A stretch of DNA of 64,000 bases from Streptomyces sp. WMMC500 (GCF_027497195.1 NZ_CP114905.1:7480001-7544000); one strand, 5' to 3'; numbered from the stretch's first letter, positions 9,549 to 19,262 are shown. The notes: generated from the letters alone by a model not told the origin. Program-made: numbers and translations.

Positions 9549-10360
9549 GCGGTGCCCGGCGGCGCCGGCTCGACGCCGAGCTGGTGAGCCGCGAGCTGGC
9601 CCGCTCGCGCGAGCACGCCGGGCGCCTCATCGCCGCCGGCCGGGTCACCGTCGGCGGCCTCGTCGCCAGCAAGCCCGCGACGCAGGTCGAGACCTCCGCC
9701 GCCGTCGTCGTCGTCCCCGACGACGCCGACCCCGACTACGTCTCCCGCGGCGGCCACAAGCTCGCCGGCGCGCTCGCGGCGTTCGAGCCCCGTGGGCTGC
9801 GCGTCGCCGGCCGGCGCGCTCTCGACGCCGGGGCCTCCACCGGCGGCTTCACCGACGTGCTGCTGCGCGCCGGCGCCGCGCACGTCGTCGCCGCGGACGT
9901 CGGCTACGGGCAGCTCGCCTGGAAGCTGCAGAGCGACGAGCGGGTCAGCGTCCGGGACCGTACGAACGTCCGCGAGCTGACGCTCGACCACCTCGACGGC
10001 GAGCCGGCCGAACTCGTGGTCGGCGACCTGTCGTTCATCCCGCTCGGGCTCGTGCTGCCCGCGCTGGTGCGCTGCGCCACCCCCGACGCGGACCTCGTGC
10101 TCATGGTCAAGCCGCAGTTCGAGGTGGGCAGAGAGCGCCTGGGCAGCGGCGGCGTGGTCCGCAGCGCGGCACTGCGCGCCGAGGCCGTGCGCGACGTCGC
10201 CGGGCAGGCGGCGGCGCTCGGGCTCGGCGTGCTCGGCGTGACGGCCAGCCCGTTGCCCGGGCCGAAGGGGAACGTCGAGTATTTTCTGTGGCTGCGCGCC
10301 GGGGCGCCCGCGCTGGACCCGGCGGACGTGGCACGTGCCGTGGCGGAGGGGCCCGTATGA
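9545..10360 (+). CDS. tlyA: TlyA family rRNA 2'-O-methyltransferase / putative hemolysin
   Basis: A 271-residue TlyA-family protein. In mycobacteria TlyA 2'-O-methylates C1409 of 16S and C1920 of 23S rRNA, and its loss gives capreomycin resistance. An S4 RNA-binding domain occupies residues about 5-65 (RRLDAELVSRELARSREHA). The FtsJ/RrmJ-type methyltransferase fold follows, with SAM motif DAGASTGGFTDVLL and AADVGYGQL. Catalytic-type KDKE residues appear to be present (Asp in VGDLSF, Lys in MVKPQFE, and Glu in NVEYF). GTG 9545 overlaps the preceding stop. The next gene, nadK, overlaps its end by 4 bases; the tlyA-nadK-recN order is conserved in actinobacteria. Confidence 0.93.
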   Translation: MSGARRRRLDAELVSRELARSREHAGRLIAAGRVTVGGLVASKPATQVETSAAVVVVPDDADPDYVSRGGHKLAGALAAFEPRGLRVAGRRALDAGASTGGFTDVLLRAGAAHVVAADVGYGQLAWKLQSDERVSVRDRTNVRELTLDHLDGEPAELVVGDLSFIPLGLVLPALVRCATPDADLVLMVKPQFEVGRERLGSGGVVRSAALRAEAVRDVAGQAAALGLGVLGVTASPLPGPKGNVEYFLWLRAGAPALDPADVARAVAEGPV

Positions 10361-11250
10361 CAGACCGCACCGTGTTCCTGCTCGCCCACACCGGCCGCCC
10401 GGCGGCGATCCGCAGCGCCGAGCTGGTCGTCCGCGGCCTGCTGCGCTGCGGCGTCGGCGTGCGCGCGCTCGCCGCCGAGGCGGCCGACCTGCCGCTGCCG
10501 CCGGAGGCGGAGCTGGTGGACGCGGGCCCCGGGGTGATGGACGACTGCGAGCTGCTCATAGTGCTGGGCGGCGACGGCACGCTGCTGCGCGGCGCCGCGT
10601 TCGCCCGCCGCTCCGGCGTGCCGATGCTCGGCGTCAACCTCGGCCGCGTCGGCTTCCTCGCCGAGGCCGAGCGGGACGACCTCGACAAGGTCGTCGACCG
10701 CGTGGTGACGAGGGAGTACGAGGTCGAGGAGCGGATGACGCTCGACGTCCTCGTGCGCAACGAGGGCCGGACCGTGCACGCCGACTGGGCGCTCAACGAG
10801 GCGTCCGTCGAGAAGGCGGCCCGCGAGCGGATGCTCGAAGTCGTCACCGAGGTCGACGGCCGGCCCGTCTCCCGCTTCGGCTGCGACGGCGTCGTCTGCG
10901 CGACGCCGACGGGATCGACCGCGTACGCCTTCTCGGCCGGCGGGCCCGTCGTCTGGCCCGAGGTGGAGGCGCTGCTGATGGTGCCGATCAGCGCCCACGC
11001 GCTGTTCGCCAAGCCGCTGGTGACGTCCCCGGACTCCGTCCTGGCGGTGGAGGTGCAGCCGACGAACCAGCACGGCGTGCTGTGGTGCGACGGCCGCCGC
11101 ACGGCCGACCTGCCGTCCGGCGCGCGCGTGGAGGTGCGCCGGGGCGCGGTGCCGGTGCGGCTGGCGCGGCTGCACCACGCCTCGTTCACGGACCGGCTGG
11201 TGGCCAAGTTCGCGCTGCCGGTGGCGGGCTGGCGCGGGGCGCCGAACTGA
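10357..11250 (+). CDS. nadK: NAD kinase
   Basis: A 297-residue ATP/polyphosphate-NAD kinase, making NADP from NAD in the cytoplasm. The diagnostic GGDGT motif is at residues 71-75, followed by NLGRVGFLAEAE and the PTGSTAYAFSAGGP loop that binds substrate. Full length for the family. ATG 10357 overlaps the tlyA stop by 4 bases (ATGA), so the two are translationally coupled. recN follows after 134 bases with its own promoter. Confidence 0.96.
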   Translation: MTDRTVFLLAHTGRPAAIRSAELVVRGLLRCGVGVRALAAEAADLPLPPEAELVDAGPGVMDDCELLIVLGGDGTLLRGAAFARRSGVPMLGVNLGRVGFLAEAERDDLDKVVDRVVTREYEVEERMTLDVLVRNEGRTVHADWALNEASVEKAARERMLEVVTEVDGRPVSRFGCDGVVCATPTGSTAYAFSAGGPVVWPEVEALLMVPISAHALFAKPLVTSPDSVLAVEVQPTNQHGVLWCDGRRTADLPSGARVEVRRGAVPVRLARLHHASFTDRLVAKFALPVAGWRGAPN

Positions 11251-11372
11251 CGCGCGGCCCGTCCCACGCGCGGTCCTCCCGCCCGGCGCCGCGGCCCGGT
11301 GTCACCGCCCGCCCGCGTCGCGGGGCGGACCGCTGATCACGACGCCCCTCGCGACCCGGTGCCGGAACCTCG

Positions 11373-11378
11373 TATGGT
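11373..11378 (+). promoter_or_regulatory. -10 element (TATGGT) for leaderless recN
   Basis: TATGGT ends 6 bases before GTG 11385, consistent with a leaderless recN mRNA. No -35 and no clear match to the RecA-independent DNA-damage promoter (TTGTCRGTG-N8-TANNNT) was found: the only GTG upstream is 11 bases away rather than 8. Confidence 0.5.
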
Positions 11379-11384
11379 CGTACC

Positions 11385-13160
11385 GTGTTGGAGGAGATGC
11401 GGATCCAGTCCCTGGGCGTCATCGACGACGCGGTCGTCGAGCTGTCGCCCGGCTTCACGGCCGTGACGGGCGAGACCGGCGCCGGCAAGACCATGGTCGT
11501 CACCAGCCTCGGGCTGCTGCTCGGCGGGCGCGCGGACGCCGCGCTCGTGCGCATCGGCGCCAAGTCCGCCGTCGTGGAGGGCCGCCTCGCCGTGGGCGAC
11601 GGCTCGCCCGCCGCGGTACGGGCCGAGGACGCCGGTGCCGAGCTGGACGACGGCGCCCTGCTCATCAGCCGTACGGTCTCGGCGGAAGGCCGCTCCCGGG
11701 CACACCTGGGCGGCCGGGGCGTCCCCGTGGGGCTCCTCGGCGAGCTGGCCGAGGACCTGGTCGCCGTGCACGGGCAGACCGACCAGCAGGGGCTGCTGAA
11801 GCCGGCGCGGCAGCGGCAGGCCCTCGACCGGTACGCGGGTGACGCGGTCGCCGTGCCGCTGGCCAAGTACACGGCCGCGTACCGCAGGCTGCGCGCCGTC
11901 AGCGCCGAGCTGGACGAGATCACCACCCGGGCGCGTGAGCGGTTGCAGGAGGCGGATCTGCTGCGCTTCGGCCTGGAGGAGGTCTCCGCCGCGGAGCCGC
12001 GCGCCGGCGAGGACGTCGAGCTTGCCGCGGAGGCCGAGCGGCTCGGCCACGCCGAGGCGCTGGCCGCCGCCTCCGCAGCCGCACACGCCGCGCTCGCGGG
12101 TGAGCCCGCGGATCCCGAGGCGGTGGACGCCGGCACGCTCGTCGCGGGCGCACAGCGCGCCCTGGCGGCCGTACGGGCCCACGACCCGGCGCTCGCCGGG
12201 CTCGCCGACCGCCTCACCGAGGTCGGCATCCTCCTCGGCGACGTCGCGCAGGAGCTGGCGGCGTACGGGGACGGCATCGACGCCGACCCGCTGCGGCTGG
12301 CCGCGGTGGAGGAGCGCCGCTCGGTGCTCACCCACCTGACCCGGAAGTACGGGCACGAGCCGGCCGGCGGAGGAGCGGCCGGCGACGGCAGCGTGTCCGC
12401 CGTCCTCGCGTGGGCCGAGGCGGGCTCGGCCCGGCTCGCCGAACTCGACGGCGACGACGAGCGCATCGAGGAGCTGACCGCCGAGCGGGACGCGCTGCGC
12501 GGCGAGCTGGCGCAGTTGGCACAGGCGCTGACCGAAGCCCGCGCGGAGGCGGCGGAACGCTTCGGCGCCGCCGTCACCGACGAGCTGACCGAGCTGGCGA
12601 TGCCGCACGCGCGGGTGACGGTCGACCTGCGCCGCACCGAGGTCGCGGCGGACGCCGACGGGCTGGAGATCGACGGCCGCCACGTCGCGTACGGCCCCAC
12701 GGGCGTCGACGAGGCCGAGCTGCTGCTCGCCCCGCACCCCGGGGCCCCGCCCCGCGCGATCGCCAAGGGCGCCTCGGGCGGCGAGCTGTCGCGCGTGATG
12801 CTGGCGGTCGAGGTGGTCTTCGCCGGCGCCGACCCCGTGCCGACGTACCTCTTCGACGAGGTCGACGCGGGCGTCGGCGGCAAGGCCGCCGTCGAGGTGG
12901 GCCGCCGCCTCGCCCGGCTGGCGCGCGGCGCGCAGGTCGTCGTGGTGACGCACCTGCCGCAGGTCGCGGCCTTCGCCGACCGCCAGTTGCTGGTGGAGAA
13001 GACCAGCGACGGCGCGGTCACCCGCAGCGGTGTGACCGTCCTGGACGGCGAGGCGCGGGTGCGGGAGCTGTCGCGCATGCTGGCGGGCCAGGAGGACTCC
13101 GAGACGGCCCGCGCACACGCGGAGGAGCTGCTCGCGGCGGCCCGCGCGGGGGCGGAGTAG
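11385..13160 (+). CDS. recN: DNA repair protein RecN
   Basis: A 591-residue SMC-like ATPase acting early in double-strand-break repair. Walker A GETGAGKT sits at residues 29-36. A central coiled-coil region (about 160-390) is rich in Ala, Glu and Arg heptads. The ABC signature SGGELSR and Walker B YLFDEVDAGVGG lie near residues 465-500. Full family length. The GTG start at 11385 lacks a Shine-Dalgarno but has a -10 hexamer 6 bases upstream. It lies downstream of tlyA-nadK, the usual actinobacterial context. Confidence 0.95.
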   Translation: MLEEMRIQSLGVIDDAVVELSPGFTAVTGETGAGKTMVVTSLGLLLGGRADAALVRIGAKSAVVEGRLAVGDGSPAAVRAEDAGAELDDGALLISRTVSAEGRSRAHLGGRGVPVGLLGELAEDLVAVHGQTDQQGLLKPARQRQALDRYAGDAVAVPLAKYTAAYRRLRAVSAELDEITTRARERLQEADLLRFGLEEVSAAEPRAGEDVELAAEAERLGHAEALAAASAAAHAALAGEPADPEAVDAGTLVAGAQRALAAVRAHDPALAGLADRLTEVGILLGDVAQELAAYGDGIDADPLRLAAVEERRSVLTHLTRKYGHEPAGGGAAGDGSVSAVLAWAEAGSARLAELDGDDERIEELTAERDALRGELAQLAQALTEARAEAAERFGAAVTDELTELAMPHARVTVDLRRTEVAADADGLEIDGRHVAYGPTGVDEAELLLAPHPGAPPRAIAKGASGGELSRVMLAVEVVFAGADPVPTYLFDEVDAGVGGKAAVEVGRRLARLARGAQVVVVTHLPQVAAFADRQLLVEKTSDGAVTRSGVTVLDGEARVRELSRMLAGQEDSETARAHAEELLAAARAGAE

Positions 13161-13472
13161 CCGGGTCCGGTGTGATCCGGGGCGCTCGCGCGGGCGGCGG
13201 GCCGCGCGTGGGCCGAACGGGTGCCGAGGGGCAACCCGGCCCCTTCACGGTGCGTCTACCGGGATGGTCGGGCGGAATGCACCGTGCTGTCCGCACTCGT
13301 CGCGCGTCACCCGGCGCGCAACGGGCGTGCGGGACATCGCCCGGAAGGGTGGTGCATGTCTGACCTGTACGCCCGTACAGAGCGGTTGGCGGCGCAGAGC
13401 CGGGTCCGGTGGCTCCCCGGGAGTGGCATCCTGGGCAGGCCCTGCGACGCCACGGACAGGAGTTCCGGCCCA
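13161..13472 (+). other. recN to glycosyltransferase intergenic region
   Basis: These 312 bases hold no convincing gene. An in-frame ATG at 13356 could extend the glycosyltransferase by 39 residues, but those residues do not look like part of the fold. The only structure noted is a perfect palindrome, CTGTACG-CC-CGTACAG, at 13365-13380, which may be a regulator site. Confidence 0.4.
13365..13380 (+). promoter_or_regulatory. palindromic candidate operator
   Basis: Two perfect 7-bp arms, CTGTACG and CGTACAG, separated by CC. It lies 93 bases upstream of the glycosyltransferase start. The cognate regulator is unknown. Confidence 0.3.
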
Positions 13473-14609
13473 GTGAGCAGCACCCCCGCACCGCCCCACG
13501 GCCCCGCCGCGCTGCACGCCGTGCAGCTCGTCGGCCGCGGCGAGGCCGGCAGCGGTGTCCATGTGCGCTCGCTGGCGGCCGGGTTGGTGGCCCGGGGGAT
13601 CCGGGTCACGGTGGTCGCGACGCCCACCGCCGCCGAGCGCTACGGCTTCGCCGCCGCCGGCGCCCACGTCGCACGGCTGCCCGAGCACGGCGGGCTGGCC
13701 ACCGCCCCCCTGTGCACGGCGACCGCGCTGCGCGCGGCGTGCGCCGGTGCGGACCTGGTCCACGCGCACGGGCTGCAGTGCGGGCTGATGGCGTGCTCGA
13801 CGATCCTCGGCCAGCGCAGGCCGCTGGTCTTCACCTGGCACACCAGGAGCCATCCGGAGGGGGTACGGGGCCGGGTGCTGCCGCTCCTCGAACGACGGGT
13901 GTCCCGGTCCGCCCGCGTCGTCCTCGGCGCCACCACCGACCTCGTCGACGGCGCCCGCCGCCGCGGCGCCCGTGACGCCCGGCTCGCGCCCATCGCCGTC
14001 CCCGCGCCCCGGCAGCCGCACCCGGGTGGCGACGGCGCGGCGCTGCGCCGCCGGCAGGTACGCGCCGAACTCGGCGCCCCGGACCGGCCCCTGGTGCTCA
14101 CCGCCGCTCCGCTCGACGCGTACGGCGCGTACGAGCCGCTGCTCGACGCCGCCCGCAGGTGGCGGGCGCTGCCGGAGCAGCCGCTGCTCGCCGTCGCCGG
14201 CGAGGGCCCGGCGCGCGGGAAGCTGCAGCGCCGTATCGACGCCGAGAAGCTGCCCGTGCGGCTCCTGGGCCGCCGCGACGACCTGCCCCGGCTGCTGGCC
14301 GCCGCGGACGTCGCGGTGCTCTCCAGCCCGTGGGAGGCGCGCCCGGTGCTGGCGCAGGAGGCGCTGCACGCCGGCGCCCCGCTGGTGGCCACGGCGGTCG
14401 GCGGCGTCCCCGAACTCGTCGGCGACGCGGCCGAGCTGGTGCCGTACGGGGACGCCCGCGCGCTCGCCGACGCGGTGACGGCCCTGCTCCACGACCCGGC
14501 CCACCGCGCCGCCCTGTCCATCGCGGGCCGCGCCCAGGCCGCCTCCTGGCCGACGGAGGACGACACCGTCGCCCAGGTCCTCGCGATCTACGACGAGCTG
14601 ATGACGTAG
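13473..14609 (+). CDS. family 4 (GT4) glycosyltransferase
   Basis: A 378-residue GT-B fold glycosyltransferase with the glycogen-synthase/GT4 look. The N-terminal half holds HAVQLVGRGEAGSGVHVRSL and the DLVHAHGLQCGL segment. The C-terminal half holds the nucleotide-sugar site LLGRRDDLPRLLAAADV and the E-x7-E type region SPWEARPVLAQEALHAGAPL, with VATAVGGVPELV after it. Donor and acceptor cannot be assigned. GTG 13473 is preferred because AGGAG at 13459-13463 is 9 bases upstream. It converges with the GH15 gene, with a candidate hairpin between them. A role in cell-surface or trehalose/glycan metabolism with the GH15 neighbour is possible but unproven. Confidence 0.88.
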   Translation: MSSTPAPPHGPAALHAVQLVGRGEAGSGVHVRSLAAGLVARGIRVTVVATPTAAERYGFAAAGAHVARLPEHGGLATAPLCTATALRAACAGADLVHAHGLQCGLMACSTILGQRRPLVFTWHTRSHPEGVRGRVLPLLERRVSRSARVVLGATTDLVDGARRRGARDARLAPIAVPAPRQPHPGGDGAALRRRQVRAELGAPDRPLVLTAAPLDAYGAYEPLLDAARRWRALPEQPLLAVAGEGPARGKLQRRIDAEKLPVRLLGRRDDLPRLLAAADVAVLSSPWEARPVLAQEALHAGAPLVATAVGGVPELVGDAAELVPYGDARALADAVTALLHDPAHRAALSIAGRAQAASWPTEDDTVAQVLAIYDELMT

Positions 14610-14636
14610 ACGGCCCGGGATTCCCGGTGCCGGTAC

Positions 14637-14658
14637 GGGCCCGGCCCCCGGCGGGCCC
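14637..14658 (+). terminator. candidate bidirectional hairpin terminator
   Basis: GGGCCCG (14637-14643) pairs with CGGGCCC (14652-14658) around an 8-base loop, in the 61-base gap between convergent genes. No U-tract follows, as is common for high-GC actinobacterial terminators, so the assignment is tentative. Confidence 0.35.
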
Positions 14659-14670
14659 TCGCGCGGAGCG

Positions 14671-16476
14671 CTACCCGTACGCGCCCGACGCGCTCAGCCG
14701 CAGCGCCGTGTCGATCAGCGGCACGTGGCTGAACGCCTGCGGGAAGTTGCCCACCTGGCGCTGCAGCCGCGGGTCCCACTCCTCCGCGAGCAGCCCCAGG
14801 TCGTTCCGGAGCGCCAGCAGCTTCTCGAACAACTGCCGCGCCTCCTGCACCCGGCCGATCATCGCCAGGTCGTCCGCCATCCAGAACGAACAGGCGAGGA
14901 ACGCCCCTTCGTCGCCCGGCAGCCCGTCGCTGCCCGTCTCGTCGCCCGCCGTCGGGTAGCGCTTGATGAAGCCGTCGGGGGTGCCCAGCTCGCGCTGGAT
15001 GGCCTCGATGGTGCCGATGACGCGTTTGTCGTCCGGCGGCAGAAAGCCGACCTGCGGGATCAGCAGCAGCGAGGCGTCCAGCTCCTGCGAGCCGTAGGAC
15101 TGCGTGAAGGTGTTGCGCTGCCGGTCGTAGCCCTTCTCGCACACGTCGCGGTGGATGTCGTCGCGCAGCCGCTTCCAGCGCTCCAGCGGGCCGTCCGCCT
15201 CGCCGGACTCGATGAGCTTGATCGTGCGGTCGACGGCGACCCAGGTCATCACCTTGGAGTGCACGAAGTGCCGCCGCGGGCCGCGCACCTCCCACAGCCC
15301 CTCGTCGGGGCGGTCCCAGTTCTCCTCGACCCAGCGGATCATCTTGAGCTGCAGCAGCGACGCGTAGTCGTTGCGCGCGAGGCCCGTCATGTGCGCGAGG
15401 TGCAGCGCCTCGACGACCTCGCCGTAGACGTCGAGCTGCAACTGTCCCGCGGCGCCGTTGCCGGCGCGCACGGGGCGGGAGCCCTCGTACCCGGGCAGCC
15501 ACTCCAGCTCCGACTCGCCCAGCTCGCGCTCGCCGGCGATGCCGTACATGATCTGCAGGTTCTCCGGGTCGCCCGCGACGGCACGCAGCAGCCACTCGCG
15601 CCAGGCGCGCGCCTCCTCGTGGTACCCGGTGCGCAGCAGGGACGACAGCGTGATGGCCGCGTCGCGCAGCCAGGTGAAGCGGTAGTCCCAGTTGCGCACG
15701 CCGCCGATGTCCTCGGGCAGGGAGGTGGTCGGCGCGGCGACGATGCCGCCGGTCGGCTCGTACGTGAGGGCCTTGAGCGTGATCAGCGAGCGGATCACGG
15801 CGTGCCGGTACGGGCCGTGGTACGTACAGTGCTCGGTCCACTCCTGCCAGAAGTCCTCGGTGGCGGTGAGCGAAGCCTCGGGATCGGCGGGCTGCGGCGG
15901 CTCCCGGTGCGAGGGCTGCCAACTGATCGTGAACGCCAGCCGGTCCCCGGGGCCGACGGTGAAGTCGGAGTACGTCGTGAGGTCCCGGCCGTACGTCGGC
16001 ACCGGGGCGTCGATCCACACCGAGTCAGGGCCGGCGACGCCGACGGTGCGGCCGTCCTCGGTCTGGTGGACCCACGGCACGATACGGCCGTAGGAGAAGC
16101 GCATCCGCAGCGCGGAGCGCATCGGCACCCGGCCCGTGACGCCCTCCACGATGCGGATGAGCTGCGGCGAGGCGCCGTCGCGCGGCGGCATGAAGTCGAT
16201 CACACGGACCGTGCCCCGCGGGGTGTCCCACTCGGACTCCAGCACCAGCGAGTCGCCCCGGTAGCGCCGCCGGGTCGCCGGCGGCGGGCCGGCCTCCGGA
16301 GCGTACGCGGGGCCCACGCGCCAGAAGCCGTGCTCCTCGGTCCCGAGCAGGGAGGCGAACACCGCATGGGAGTCGAACCGGGGCAGGCAGAGCCAGTCGG
16401 CCGTGCCGTCGCGACGGACGAGCGCTGCCGTCTGCATGTCGCCCAGAAGTGCGTAGTCCTCGATCCGCCCGGCCAC
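14671..16476 (-). CDS. glycoside hydrolase family 15 protein (glucoamylase/trehalase-like)
   Basis: A 601-residue cytoplasmic GH15 protein with no signal peptide. The N-terminal beta-sandwich (about 1-220) starts RIEDYALLGDMQTAALV. The catalytic (alpha/alpha)6 barrel contains RNWDYRFTWLRDAA, the candidate general acid Glu in GLWEVRG, and the candidate base Glu in LAEEWDPRL followed by GNFPQAFSHV. Mycobacterial relatives of this type are trehalases, and others act on alpha-glucans, so the substrate remains open. The GTG at 16476 is preceded by a GGAGAGG-type ribosome-binding site. Divergent from pyrG across 271 bases. Confidence 0.9.
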   Translation of the reverse strand: MAGRIEDYALLGDMQTAALVRRDGTADWLCLPRFDSHAVFASLLGTEEHGFWRVGPAYAPEAGPPPATRRRYRGDSLVLESEWDTPRGTVRVIDFMPPRDGASPQLIRIVEGVTGRVPMRSALRMRFSYGRIVPWVHQTEDGRTVGVAGPDSVWIDAPVPTYGRDLTTYSDFTVGPGDRLAFTISWQPSHREPPQPADPEASLTATEDFWQEWTEHCTYHGPYRHAVIRSLITLKALTYEPTGGIVAAPTTSLPEDIGGVRNWDYRFTWLRDAAITLSSLLRTGYHEEARAWREWLLRAVAGDPENLQIMYGIAGERELGESELEWLPGYEGSRPVRAGNGAAGQLQLDVYGEVVEALHLAHMTGLARNDYASLLQLKMIRWVEENWDRPDEGLWEVRGPRRHFVHSKVMTWVAVDRTIKLIESGEADGPLERWKRLRDDIHRDVCEKGYDRQRNTFTQSYGSQELDASLLLIPQVGFLPPDDKRVIGTIEAIQRELGTPDGFIKRYPTAGDETGSDGLPGDEGAFLACSFWMADDLAMIGRVQEARQLFEKLLALRNDLGLLAEEWDPRLQRQVGNFPQAFSHVPLIDTALRLSASGAYG

Positions 16477-16747
16477 GTGCCTCTCCAGCTAGAAGTGCGT
16501 TCCGCAGAGGATAAAGCCTTCGCGTGCGCGCGTGCGCCACGGTCGCGGAATCCTCCTGGGCCGATCGGGTCGGGCGGCCGGCCGGCGGTCGGCCGCGGGC
16601 GGTGACCAGGGGATCACTGATACCCTGGTAGCCCGTGGAGCGGAGGGCCGGCCGGGTATGTGGCGGCGGCGCTCGCCGAGCGACCCACCTCGATCTGGGG
16701 CACCCCGCCACGCACCTCGTCAGCGACCACGGGAGCCCCTCTTGGCC

Positions 16748-18514
16748 ATGCCATCCACGACGTCAAAGCACATCTTCGTCACCGGAGGCGTCGCCTCCTC
16801 GCTCGGCAAGGGGCTCACCGCCTCCAGCCTGGGCGCGCTGCTCAAGGCGCGCGGGCTGCGGGTCACGATGCAGAAGCTCGATCCGTATCTGAACGTCGAC
16901 CCGGGAACGATGAACCCGTTCCAGCACGGTGAGGTCTTCGTCACCAACGACGGCGCCGAGACCGACCTCGACATCGGGCACTACGAGCGGTTCCTCGACG
17001 TCGACCTCGACGGCTCGGCGAACGTCACCACCGGCCAGATCTACTCCAGCGTGATCGCCAAGGAGCGGCGCGGCGAGTACCTCGGCGACACGGTGCAGGT
17101 GATCCCGCACATCACCAACGAGATCAAGTCCCGGATCCGGCGCATGGCCTCCGACGACGTGGACGTGGTGATCACGGAAGTCGGCGGCACCGTCGGCGAC
17201 ATCGAGTCGCTGCCGTTCCTGGAGGCCGTCCGCCAGGTGCGGCACGAGGTCGGCCGGGAGAACGTGTTCGTGGTGCACATCTCGCTGCTGCCGTACATCG
17301 GCCCGTCCGGCGAGTTGAAGACCAAGCCGACGCAGCACTCGGTCGCCGCGCTGCGCAGCATCGGCATCCAGCCCGACGCGATCGTGCTGCGTGCGGACCG
17401 CGAGGTGCCGGCGGCGATCAAGCGCAAGATCTCCCTCATGTGCGACGTCGACGAGGCCGCCGTCGTCGCCGCCATCGACGCCAAGTCGATCTACGACATC
17501 CCCAAGGTGCTGCACGCGGAGGGGCTGGACGCGTACGTCGTCCGCAAGCTGGACATGCCGTTCCGGGACGTGGACTGGACCGAGTGGGACGACCTGCTGC
17601 GGCGCGTGCACGAGCCGGCGCACGAGGTGACGATCGCGCTGGTCGGCAAGTACATCGACCTGCCCGACGCCTATCTGTCGGTCACCGAGGCGATCCGCGC
17701 CGGCGGCTTCGCCAACAACGCCCGCGCGAAGATCAAATGGGTCACGTCCGACGACTGCCGCACGCCCCAGGGCGCCCGCGAGCACCTCGCGGACGTGGAC
17801 GGCATCGTCATCCCCGGCGGCTTCGGCGAGCGCGGCGTGGAGGGCAAGATCGGGGCGATCACGTTCGCCCGTGAGAACCGCGTGCCGCTGCTCGGCATCT
17901 GCCTCGGCCTGCACTGCATCGTGATCGAGGCGGCGCGGAACCTCGCGGGCATCGCGGGTGCGAACTCCACGGAGTTCGACCGGGCCGCCACCGACCCGGT
18001 GATCTCCACCATGGAGGAGCAGCTCGACATCGTCGCCGGCGAGGGCGACATGGGCGGCACGATGCGGTTGGGCCTCTATCCGGCCAAGCTGGCGGAGGGC
18101 TCGGTGGTACGGGAGGCGTACGCGGACCAGCCGTACGTCGAGGAGCGCCACCGGCACCGCTACGAGGTCAACAACTCCTACCGCAGCGAGCTGGAGAAGA
18201 AGGCCGGCCTCGCCTTCTCCGGCACCTCCCCGGACAACAAGCTCGTGGAGTACGTCGAGTATCCGCGCGAGGTGCACCCGTACCTGGTCTCCACCCAGGC
18301 CCACCCCGAGCTGCGCTCGCGGCCCACGCGGCCGCACCCGCTGTTCGCCGGGCTGGCGAAGGCATGCGTCGCCAGACAGGACGAGGCACGACAGGAGGGG
18401 GCCGAGCGGACCGGGGCACGGCAGCCGGGCGGCGTACGGCAGCAAGCCGGTCCGCAGGGCGCGCGCGCCGGTGCGCAGCAGCGGGTGGCCGTGGTGCGCG
18501 AGGGGGGCGAGTGA
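16748..18514 (+). CDS. pyrG: CTP synthase
   Basis: A 588-residue CTP synthase converting UTP to CTP with glutamine. The amidoligase domain (1-270) begins [19 protein letters not shown], including the P-loop SSLGKG, and continues with [13 protein letters not shown]. The class I glutamine amidotransferase domain has the catalytic Cys in [10 protein letters not shown] and the oxyanion-loop GGFGERG. Compared with the usual 535-550 residues there is an Arg/Gln/Ala-rich C-terminal extension of about 40 residues, seen in other streptomycetes. GGGAG at about 16732-16736 precedes ATG 16748. The stop overlaps the start of the Nudix gene (TGATG). The long leader contains a TACCCT hexamer at 16621-16626 that could be the -10. 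Confidence 0.96.
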   Translation: MPSTTSKHIFVTGGVASSLGKGLTASSLGALLKARGLRVTMQKLDPYLNVDPGTMNPFQHGEVFVTNDGAETDLDIGHYERFLDVDLDGSANVTTGQIYSSVIAKERRGEYLGDTVQVIPHITNEIKSRIRRMASDDVDVVITEVGGTVGDIESLPFLEAVRQVRHEVGRENVFVVHISLLPYIGPSGELKTKPTQHSVAALRSIGIQPDAIVLRADREVPAAIKRKISLMCDVDEAAVVAAIDAKSIYDIPKVLHAEGLDAYVVRKLDMPFRDVDWTEWDDLLRRVHEPAHEVTIALVGKYIDLPDAYLSVTEAIRAGGFANNARAKIKWVTSDDCRTPQGAREHLADVDGIVIPGGFGERGVEGKIGAITFARENRVPLLGICLGLHCIVIEAARNLAGIAGANSTEFDRAATDPVISTMEEQLDIVAGEGDMGGTMRLGLYPAKLAEGSVVREAYADQPYVEERHRHRYEVNNSYRSELEKKAGLAFSGTSPDNKLVEYVEYPREVHPYLVSTQAHPELRSRPTRPHPLFAGLAKACVARQDEARQEGAERTGARQPGGVRQQAGPQGARAGAQQRVAVVREGGE

Positions 18515-19146
18515 TGGCGGAGCGGCTGACGGACACGGAGGCCGAGTGGCGGGTCGTCGCCTCCCAGACGCCGTTCAGGGGCGCCAAGACCGCCGTGCGC
18601 ACCGACGACGTGGTGATGCCCGACGGCACCGTCGCCCGCCGCGACTACCAGGTGCACCCCGGCTCGGTCGCCGTCCTCGCCCTCGACGACGACGACCGGG
18701 TGCTGGTGCTCAACCAGTACCGCCACCCCGTACGGCACAAGCTCTGGGAGATCCCCGCCGGCCTCCTCGACGTGCCCGGTGAGAACCCGCTGAGCGCCGC
18801 GCAGCGCGAGCTGTACGAGGAGGCGCACGTCAAGGCCGACGACTGGCGCGTGCTGGTCGACGTCTACACCACTCCCGGCGGCTGCGACGAGGCCGTGCGC
18901 GTCTTCCTCGCCCGCGGCGTGACCGAGGCGGAGGGCGAGCGGTTCGCCGCCGAGGGCGAGGAGCTGGACCTCAGGCTCGACCGCGTCCCGGTGGCGGACC
19001 TGCTGCGCGGCGTCCTCGCCGGGGATCTGCACAACAACTGCCTGGCGGTGGGCGTGCTGGCGCTCCAGGCGGCCCGCGCGGACGGCGGTCTCGACGCGCT
19101 GCGCCCGGCGAACGCCCCCTGGCCGGCCCGCCCGTTCACGCCCTGA
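18514..19146 (+). CDS. Nudix hydrolase (ADP-ribose pyrophosphatase type)
   Basis: A 210-residue Nudix hydrolase, most like ADP-ribose pyrophosphatases. NQYRHPVRHKLWEIPAGLLD is the ADPRase hallmark. The Nudix box GLLDVPGENPLSAAQRELYE followed by EAHV differs from GX5EX7REUXEEXGU in two ways: one extra residue lies between Gly and the first Glu, and the final Gly is His. The REL-EE core that binds metal is intact. ATG 18514 overlaps the pyrG stop, so the two genes are co-translated; the pyrG-nudix pairing is conserved in actinobacteria. Confidence 0.92.
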   Translation: MAERLTDTEAEWRVVASQTPFRGAKTAVRTDDVVMPDGTVARRDYQVHPGSVAVLALDDDDRVLVLNQYRHPVRHKLWEIPAGLLDVPGENPLSAAQRELYEEAHVKADDWRVLVDVYTTPGGCDEAVRVFLARGVTEAEGERFAAEGEELDLRLDRVPVADLLRGVLAGDLHNNCLAVGVLALQAARADGGLDALRPANAPWPARPFTP

Positions 19147-19249
19147 GCGGGCGGGCGGCGGCCGCCGGGCGGTTGATCCGATGCGGTGATTTTCGTTCCG
19201 GCGTTCGGTCATGTGCCGTCACGTGACCCGCCCTTCACGCTGGGTGAAT

Positions 19250-19255
19250 TACGCT
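19250..19255 (+). promoter_or_regulatory. -10 element (TACGCT) for leaderless gene at 19263
   Basis: TACGCT ends 7 bases before GTG 19263. The surrounding bases CACGTGAC and GGTGAATTACGCTCACC include a GGTGA/TCACC inverted repeat flanking the hexamer (about 19242-19259), which could be an operator. Confidence 0.5.
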
Positions 19256-19262
19256 CACCGGC

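Noticed and set aside
11350..11384. Possible RecA-independent DNA-damage promoter for recN (TTGTCRGTG-N8-TANNNT).
   Set aside because: Only the TATGGT half matches; the upstream half is absent and the nearest GTG has the wrong spacing.
13356..13472. An upstream ATG that would extend the glycosyltransferase by 39 residues.
   Set aside because: GTG 13473 has AGGAG at good spacing and begins just before the conserved fold; the added residues look like untranslated leader.
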